Shown piece by piece: positions 55,710-64,000 of a DNA stretch of 64,000 bases. The stretch's first letter is position 1. Each line of letters begins with the position of its first letter. A model generated the notes under the pieces. It searched no databases. It saw only the letters and a program-made list of their open reading frames with translations, and had not been told where the DNA came from. The DNA comes from Phymorhynchus buccinoides (lineage: Eukaryota > Mollusca > Gastropoda > Neogastropoda > Raphitomidae). Location of the stretch: positions 38,068,169 through 38,132,168 of the forward strand of contig CM065695.1 of NCBI GenBank assembly GCA_017654935.2, in the 5' to 3' direction. The position numbers were made by a program, and so were the translations under genes.

Positions 55710-57365
55710 GTAAGTACAAAGCATTACAAGGGCCACCACTTTGCTGCAAAGTCGCTGATTCCGTCGAACAGTCAAATGTATTAACTGTTATTTATTTGGA
55801 TGAGTAAAATTTCCATGGCAGATTCTTTTAATGTGAAAGATTTTGTTGGGAAGCTTGTTAGAAAAGATTGACCTTTTAACAGGAGTACTGTAGGTGATTT
55901 TTTGTTGTTTTTTAAAGCTAGATAGTTTTAAGACAGAATAGTAATAGAAAATATAAACACATTGTTTTCATATTCATTCATTATTAAAAAAATGTTCATT
56001 TTTTTAAAGGTGTAAGGTGAGGATATTCTAGGAAAAGATTTCTTTATTTCCAGAATTGTTCGCAATGTTTGTAATAAACATACGCATTGTACACACAATA
56101 ATAATTTAATAAGACGGGTGTATGAAAATATCGAGAATTATTAAAAAATATTAATTGTTAGTTATAGGGTGGCCTCTGCATAATAATCAACAGCGTTGAA
56201 GGTGCGATTATGCGTTACGCGCTTGTGATGACAAACCACTGAGCTGTAGTGGCATTTGATTTATTACCAGAAAGAAGCCAACTGTTCAATGAAGTATCTG
56301 CTGTTACAGGGGTAGATGGGGACGGCGGCTATGATAGTGCTCTGAGTGCAAGAAGTATATCGGTGTATCAGATGGTTGGGGGTAATCGTAATGATAATGT
56401 TGCTGCTGTGTTTGGTTTTGGGATGTAAGAGATACTGTATCCATTGTACAAACCCCCTTCCCGTTCAGTATTGTTAACATAGGTATCGGTGTGGTAGTAG
56501 GAGCTTTGAATAAATCGATGAATTGGGATGGATTTGAAGCAAATGTCTCAAATGAATGTATGTTAAATGTCAGAAAGGATAAGTGTTTGATGTTCATGTA
56601 ATGTGCATGAAAAATATGATACTAACCAATGTTTTCTTAACATCGTTACGGATGTTCAGCTGTTATTTCACATGCATTTGCTGATGGGTTTTTTTTCTTT
56701 CTTTTTTTAATTGCTGTTTTGTTGTCTAATGTTGACAGCTTTTTTTCTTGTTTCAGCTTTTTTGGTTATGTTTTGTTTTGATGTTATTGCATGTGAGAGA
56801 GCGGATTAGCCCAGAAATGTACATGGGCATGGTTTATTTAGAAAGTGAAAAAATTGTGATGACAAATATTTATGAAGGAAATCGATAACAGGATGATACA
56901 ATGAAGAAATATAAAAGAAAAACATGACAGAAAAAGAGAGAGATTGAGAAAGAGAGAGAGAGGAGGAAGGAGGGGAAAAGATAGCAGAAGAATGAAAGGG
57001 AGAGAAAAATAGAAAATCAACAGATAGAAAAGATAAGGAAGGAAGGGTGGGGGGGGGGAGGGTATAAAGAAATTTGGGTTTGCCCTTGGCTTCATGAAGT
57101 GTGTTGTTTCGTGGTTCCTACAGACCAATTCAAAGCTTGTGATTGCTTGTGCTGTGGCCTAAATGGGATTGACTTGATGTATTTGATTCTTTGGTGCGAA
57201 CATGTTGTATGAATTACTTGCTGCATGTGTTCTAGGTAGCTATAATAGTGTGAATGAATTTAGTTGCAAGTGAAAAATGGATGAAACAGAGCACTTCTTG
57301 TCATGTCAGATAAATGCTACATGAGTTGCAGCCCCGTCGGGTGTAAAATGTAAAACAGATTGAAA
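55710..57365. other. NDRG intron, AT-rich, no exon recognised
   Basis: Continuing NDRG residues (phase 2 entry, YxYPTMDQL-like motif) were looked for and not found. (GA)-rich text at 56930-57050. Confidence 0.55.

Positions 57366-57402
<37 letters not shown>
57366..57402. repeat. 37-base poly(G) run
   Basis: Uninterrupted G from 57366 to 57402, followed by GA-rich units. A strong candidate for G-quadruplex structure and for sequencing error in length. Confidence 0.95.
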
Positions 57403-57403
<1 letters not shown>

Positions 57404-57790
57404 AGAGAGGCAAGAGAGAGACAGAGAGAGAGAGCTTGGAAGAAATGACTGCCTGGTTTGGTTGTGATGTGGCTGAGAGAGAGAGAGACAAAGAAAGCAA
57501 GCTTTGAAGGAACGGCTGTTTGATATGGGTTGTGTTATAGCTTAGAGAGAGAGAGAGAGAAAGACAGATAGCTCGGAAGAAATAACTGCTTTGGATGTTA
57601 TGTGACTCCAAGAGATATATAGAGAGAGAGCAACGAGCGAGCTTGGAAGAAACAACTTTTATTTTGGTAGTGATGTGGCTGAGAGAGACAGACAGGCAGA
57701 GATAGAGAAACTGAGTTTGAAGAAACGACTGGGTAGTTTTGGTTGTGGATGTGATGTTGTAAGTGCTGGTGGAGTGTGTGTGTGTGCATG
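57403..57790. repeat. Four- to five-copy degenerate repeat of about 60-75 bp
   Basis: Units share GAGAGAGAGA, a GCTTGGAAGAAAT(G/A)ACT-like block and TTGTGATGTGGCTGAGAGAG. The copies differ by indels. Confidence 0.75.
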
Positions 57791-58006
57791 AAGCGTTATT
57801 GAAGTGCCCCTGAAGTTTTTCTAAGGAGCATGTGTTGCTGGTGCTGTGATAATGTGTCCTGGCTGGTGACAGGCAAGAGGCTCTGGGAAACCCTCAATCC
57901 CTGGGAAGCAGGTGGGTTCCACGACTGTGCATTGTAAATTGGTCATTTTCGTTTTCATTTTCACTTTGTGTAGGTAGAGGATAATGAGCGGCTTAGCTGG
58001 CTGTTT

Positions 58007-58175
58007 TCACCGCCAGGGGGCAGAGCGCTCGAGTGGGGCTAATCCTCTCTCTATTCTTAGTTGGGGATAAAGAGAGAGAGGGGGAGGATTCCCTCCCTCT
58101 CTTTCTCTTTTTCTACCCCCAACTAAAGATATCACGAGATAAGCCCCTATTGAGTTGGTTGCCACCTGGCGGTCA
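58007..58175. mobile_element. Small MITE with CCGCCAGG ends
   Basis: Left TTTTCACCGCCAGGGGGCAG and right GCCACCTGGCGGTCAA are inverted. An inner GGAGGATTCCCTCCC palindrome and GATAAAGAGAGAGAG/TCTCTTTCTC arms pair. Confidence 0.65.
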
Positions 58176-58389
58176 AATTGGCGAGCCAGGTTGACCATTA
58201 TTGGCGCGCCACTTGTAGTATTGCACTTTGCAAAGTAACTTGTTTATTTTTTACTCTCTTTTCATTTCTTTTTTTAAATTATTTATTTGAGGGAAGGGGT
58301 TATTTTTTGTGGGGGAGGTATGTGATCTTTTCATTCTGCAAACCAAAAAATCTTCAAGAGCCTGTTGCCAATCCATGTGTCCCACAGTA

Positions 58390-58565
58390 CAGTGGAACCT
58401 CCCTTATAAGACCTCCCATTATAAGACTCCCTCCCATATAAGACCTACTTCTCTGAGACATTGCCCTTCTTTGTAAGTATTAAAATGACCTCCCTTATAA
58501 GACCCCTCCATTATAAGACCTCATTTTGGATGATGTTTGAAGGTCTTATAAGGGAGGTTCCACTG
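58390..58565. mobile_element. TA-flanked MITE, family C
   Basis: CAGTGGAACCTCCCTTATAA ends with TA both sides; very similar to the 25282 and 31308 copies. Confidence 0.92.
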
Positions 58566-58569
58566 TAGT

Positions 58570-59300
58570 CAGTAAATCCACACAAGTTGTGAAAGGTGTC
58601 TCAGCATGATGTTCTTGAGGACTAGGCTTACCTGGTTTAGAAGCAGGACAACAAATAATAAAGATGAAACTTTAGTATCTATTTATCATGTTACTGCCTA
58701 AAAGTCATCCAGCTAAACATATTTCTCAGTTAGATGGACTATAAAGCCAATCATATTATACCGGTACACCTTTGGAGACTGCTCACAGTATACTCATCAG
58801 CCATAGTGCTGGAATGAAAGCATGGGTGAAAGTAAAACATATTCTCAGTCAGATCCTGAAATGATACCGGTTTCAATGTTCACAGAATACTCATTCCCAA
58901 TCCTGAAGTGGTGACTACATTAAAAATAATTTCAATGTTCAATGACTACCCAATCCTGAAAACTACATTTAAAATAATTTCTGTGTCTGTGGTTACACGA
59001 TGGGGGGGGGGGGGGGGGGGTGGTGTTAGAATTGCATATCTATCATCTCTTGTTTTATTAATCTGACATCAATTTTGGCAGAAATGTTTGGTTTTATAAA
59101 ACCGTGGTTCCGGAAGACAAGATGGCCAACTCTGAAGACTCTTTCTATCGGCTTTTTTAATCCTGATTTCAGGAGCATGCCTGAACTACTTTCACCCATG
59201 TAAAATGCATTCATTCAGTGCACATATTCATGAGCGATCTTGATTTCACAAATGCGTGTAGCACAGGACATTTAAGAACATGCAGCATTAATGACAAGCT
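58570..59300. other. NDRG intron, no feature recognised
   Basis: G-run at 59001-59020. Two near-direct ATTTCAATGTTCA motifs at 58870-58990. No exon. Confidence 0.5.
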
Positions 59301-59690
59301 AATAGACGATTTTCGGAAAAAATTAGGGGAGAGCACTTTGTGAAAATTATAACTGTTTACCTAATTACTCGGTCAAATTCCATAGCAACAATGCAACAAT
59401 GGCATCAAAGCTTGAAACTGCAGGATGGAGTCAGCGTCTTGCACATTTTTTTAGAAAAATGAGGGGCGTCCAGTATCCACGAACTGAGAGAACTTGCAAA
59501 ATGTGACGTAAAAATATAAATGACGCATGGTGTTCTAAGTGATGTAAGTCTAATCAAACGTGCGAGCCGAGAGCTGAGGATCTACCTGAAGGCAGAGTAA
59601 CTCCCCCTGTTTGACCGATTGAATTAGGCAATATCACTCCCACACACCATGAAGTTACTCCCCTTAATTATTTCCGAACAATTCCTGGCT
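59300..59690. repeat. Inverted copy of the 165-595 dispersed repeat
   Basis: Shares CTCGGTCAAATTCCATAGCA, AACAATGCAACAATGGC, TAACTCCCCCTGTTTGACCG and CTCCCCTTAATTATTTCCGA with the left-edge copy in inverse orientation. Confidence 0.85.
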
Positions 59691-59924
59691 AGCCACTTAT
59701 GCCTAGCAAGCTAATTAATGATGCCTTATAAGCTAATCATGCGAGGAAAGCTAATTGTATGTGGCAAGCTGATTATGACTAACAAATGATTATGCGCTGT
59801 AAGCCAATTATGCTCAATAAGCTTCGCACAACATGGTCTGTTATTTGTCGGGTATCAGTGATTGTCTGCGCAATTGGAGCAATTTAACAAAGTGAGCACT
59901 GCCTTTGCAATAATGATACTTCTT

Positions 59925-60225
59925 CTTCATTCGCTCAGACAGTTTCCTGTCATATCAGCATAGATGCGTCATGCTGCCGTTATGCGCCTAACTAAGAAAC
60001 AGGCCCAGCAAGTCTGACTTCGGCTGAAGAATATAAGAATTTATCGAAAAAAGGCAGGAGAATGGACCAGTAAGATAGAATGATAGCAGATGACAGTAAG
60101 TAAAGGGAAAAGGCAGAGTCAGAGAGTGATGGATTAGAGGAAGTTACAAGCACAGAACTTCCAGAAGGTGGGGGAACTATTTGTACGAAAGACCCCCCGG
60201 TATCCCCACAGGGGGACAATAATGA
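59925..60225 (+). mobile_element. SINE-like element, family A
   Basis: (TTC)n, CGCTCAGACAGTTTCCTGTC, GCGTCATGCTGCCGTTATGC and AAGGTGGGGGAACTATTTGT, as at 26999. Confidence 0.88.
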
Positions 60226-60487
60226 TACAAAACTAGTTAATTTCATATCCTATACATGGGACAAGGTGCACATTTTTTTCACCAGCTGCTTCTAGACTTC
60301 ATCAGTCTGAGGGTGTTGTAACCATGGATATAAAAAGAGAAGGAAAGAATTAAAAGCAAGGAAACAGCGTGTTTCACTGTTAACAGCGTAGGGGAAAACA
60401 CACACCTCATTTTGATGTGGGAATTATGGGGACGCGTTCATTCTTCACTTGATTAACAAAGTGCACTGTAGTAATATTTCAATTTTA

Positions 60488-60489
<2 letters not shown>

Positions 60490-60576
<87 letters not shown>

Positions 60577-60761
60577 CTTTCTTTTAATCTGGATTTGTAA
60601 GAAAGAGTGTGGTTTTGGTTTGCTTTGCTGATTTTTTGCGTGTATCTCTTTTCTCAAGTTTTTGTCTAACTTACGCTTTTTTTCTCTGGCAAAATGTTGG
60701 CCTATATATTACTTATTTATTCTCTCTCTTTTTCTATGTGTCATTGTCTGTCTGAATGTCC

Positions 60762-60810
<49 letters not shown>
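60490..60810. repeat. Two (CT)n microsatellites
   Basis: 60491-60574 and 60769-60807. Confidence 0.97.
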
Positions 60811-60814
<4 letters not shown>

Positions 60815-61070
60815 CAGGCATCAGAATAGTCAGAGAATTTTCAGTTTTCAGATGATTACAAAATTCTGACATGATTTTTTTTTCTGGTGGCGGAGGTTTT
60901 GCTTCTTTTTTTTTTTAGCGAGTGTGATTTTTTTCTCTCTGTCAAACAGGATTTTAAAAGTAAAAAAGTTACTGCATCATGCCTCTTTGGTCATGTTGGG
61001 AACCGATTTCATTCCATGTTGTCCCTCCACAGTCTGGGGCCTTGATGGCCCTTTTTCCGCAATTACCAGA
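60815..61070. repeat. Dispersed repeat, pair of 54300-54560
   Basis: See the shared blocks CAGGCATCAGAAT and TTGGGAACCGATTT. Confidence 0.6.
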
Positions 61071-61086
61071 GGATTGAACTTCAGAC

Positions 61087-61241
61087 TACCATATTTTTTG
61101 GACTAGAAGGCGCATCCCCGAACTTTTACCAAAAATTTCAGATTTTGTTGTTATATTTTTTCAATATTTTGTTAGTCATTATAAGGCGCAGGGGTCTGAA
61201 TCTGGGGGAAAAGTATCGCCTTATAGTCCGAAAAATACAGT
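61087..61241. mobile_element. ATAAGGCGC MITE, uninterrupted copy
   Basis: Ends TACCATATTTTTTGGACTAG and CTTATAGTCCGAAAAATACA. The inner GAAGGCGCA and ATAAGGCGCA blocks match the 46660 element. Confidence 0.8.
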
Positions 61242-61249
61242 ATTCTGAT

Positions 61250-62175
<926 letters not shown>

Positions 62176-63950
62176 GTCTCTTCCCTTTTCTGCTTCTCCA
62201 ATGCATCTCTTTATTTACTTGATCAAAATCATTGACATTGGATTTTGATGGTAATATGTTTTTTATCTTTCAGAACCTCGGTTGGGCATGGAGAGTAATG
62301 ATGCCTATTGTTGTTATTATTGCGTTACTGTTGCACATTGTGATTGTTATTTTGTGTGTAGTTTACAAGCCGTGCATGCCCATGCACACTGAAAGGTTGT
62401 GTGCCTTGAAGTGTTTGCACAACCTCCTGTGTTTTGTGTTCAAAGACTTTATCCAATGTTTTGTGTTAAAAGGATTTTCTCCAACGTGTTAAGTGTTCTT
62501 GAAAGCTTTTGACAGGCGTGGCTGTATGATTTGCATGAAATTTTTTAATTTCCCAAACCCCTCCCTAATTAACTAACTGCATGCACTTGACACTAACACT
62601 AACACTAACTGATCATGCATGATTCTGCTTCTTTATTTGGGTTGTGAAAGGAAAATTGTCGTCAATGAGAATCTTAGGGTTCCGTGTCTTCTTTTGTTTT
62701 TAAATAGGAGTTGTACAGATTTTTTTGGTAGATTGCAGGTTCAAGGTTTGTTGAAATGCTGTGTGTGTGTGTGCGCGCATACGTGCGTGTATGTGTGAGT
62801 GAGTGAGTGTTCGTGTGTGTGTTTTCAGTTATATCAAAATATGTTAATTCCAGAAATGTTTATTGAATCTGAATGTGATAGAGATGGGATGAAGAAGACT
62901 ATAGACTGTAGCAGACCAGTTTCAAAATGGGAAGCATTTTCCAAGAAAACTAAAATTGTTTGCTGAAGAACGACTGTAAGGAAAACTGTCTAACATTATT
63001 CATGTAACCCCTTCAAGACACTGCTGCTAGAGGCTAGCATCATTCCTGGCTTAGGGCTGCCCAGAACAATTTTAAAGGAACAAATAACGGAACTAAATTC
63101 TCCTCTGTCTGTGATTCAGCTTTGGACAGCATTGCTGGTTCATTCAATTTTAGCTATCACTTCGAAATCATGGTTACTTGCTCTAAAATTGAAATTATTC
63201 AGCTCCTTATCACTAGAACTGTTAATGAAAACTTATTGAAGCACTTTTTGGTCATATGCTGATGATTTTTTTTTTTTTTTTAATTATTTTTTTTAATACA
63301 TTTTGAACGTTGAAATGTGAAATAAAAGTGCCAAACTTTGTGGAAACGAAGACCAGGAGAGAACTGAAAGGAAATACGCCGTAGATTTAATTGAAAAACT
63401 GTGATATGGATTGAGAAAATGTAGATTCAGACAAATTATCGAACGGACCATTTTTATTACAAATATACTCCGAAATCAGCGCGGACTGACAATCTGCTAT
63501 TACGTGTATACTCAGATTTCGACCAGGAACAATTTTATATAAAACGTTTTGCATTTAAATTTGATTAAATTGAGTTTAGTACTTTTGTCATTAGGGGAAC
63601 TTTTACACTGACTGTGGTTGTGTTGTTGTTGCTGATATCGCTGTTGTTTGTCATGGAATCTGTTACTGTTGAGAACTGGTTTTATTTCGTTTTCTTGCAC
63701 TTAGCTTCTTTCTGCTCCGGATCCCTTTCGAAACACAAGTCACAGACATCGCTGATGGCAAATCGGGCAGTTATCATTCAAGAATCAACAACAGAGAATA
63801 CTATTAATCACTTACAATTTGACCTACCCCTTTAAAAAGGGAGGAAAGAAAGAAAGAATGGTGACGCCTTGGGGCATAGTGTGGAATAAGCAAGGAGGTG
63901 AACGCCCAAGTTCATGTGCTGAAAATGACGAGCTGGTTTAACCTACAAAC
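62176..63950. other. NDRG intron, no exon recognised
   Basis: A (GT)n run at 62761-62775, the repeat ACACTAACACTAACACTAAC near 62590, and a T-run at 63269-63284. Open frames (62232-62492, 63614-63835) show no known domain. No NDRG exon was found. Confidence 0.5.
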
Positions 63951-63952
63951 TT

Positions 63953-64000
63953 CTTCTTCGATCGCTCAGACACTTTCCTGTCAATTGTGAGTGCAGACGC
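63953..64000 (+). mobile_element. Start of another family A SINE-like element, cut by the window end
   Basis: CTTCTTCTTCGATCGCTCAG and ACACTTTCCTGTCAATTGTG match the family A head. Confidence 0.75.

Noticed and set aside
57880..57920. GC-richer stretch with GGAAGCAG then GTGGGT as a possible NDRG exon
   Set aside because: Translation does not match the expected continuation of the Ndr domain in phase 2.
62232..62492. Hydrophobic frame WAWRVMMPIVVIIALLLHIVIV as a membrane exon
   Set aside because: A possible acceptor precedes it, but no donor, partner exon or family match was found; T-rich introns often give such frames.

Overview
The window is eukaryotic nuclear DNA, most likely from an invertebrate and probably a gastropod mollusc. 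Short coding exons lie in long introns with GT-AG boundaries. The DNA is packed with (GT)n, (CT)n and (CTGT)n microsatellites, small inverted-repeat transposons (MITEs), a tRNA-derived SINE and decayed LINE pieces. A short block of vertebrate/mollusc-type telomere repeat is also present. The species assignment is an inference from this style of genome, not from a marker gene. No prokaryotic operons, CRISPR arrays or intact tRNA/rRNA genes were seen.

Three protein-coding genes can be assembled exon by exon with matching intron phases. (1) Plus strand, 2329-19975: a six-exon, 331-residue secreted protein of unknown family. It has a signal peptide, an acidic coiled-coil middle and a cysteine-containing C-terminal domain. 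(2) Minus strand, 41767-26735: a complete ten-exon gene of 487 residues, recognisable as TCAIM (T-cell activation inhibitor, mitochondrial). (3) Plus strand, 46446 to beyond the right edge: the 5' part of an NDRG-family gene (N-myc downstream regulated, alpha/beta-hydrolase fold). Three exons are well supported, and an upstream start exon is plausible.

Layout: 1-2300 dispersed and foldback repeats; 2.3-20 kb the secreted gene, with introns full of tandem repeats, a tandem SINE, LINE fragments and MITEs; 20-25 kb its downstream flank and more transposons; 25.2-41.8 kb TCAIM; 42-46 kb LINE and SINE debris; 46.4-64 kb NDRG and its introns.

The most striking structure is in TCAIM. Tandem arrays lie directly against exon edges, and several units are copies of the exon edge itself with its splice site. 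Five of the ten coding exons have such an array: acceptor copies beside the 35819-36042 exon, and donor-side or 3'-end copies beside the exons at 34968, 32404, 29606 and 26735. The first well-supported NDRG exon shows the same thing, with an extra start-codon copy and a degenerate full copy just upstream. I did not find a described system that matches this. It reads as recurrent local amplification of exon boundaries, producing many decoy splice sites.
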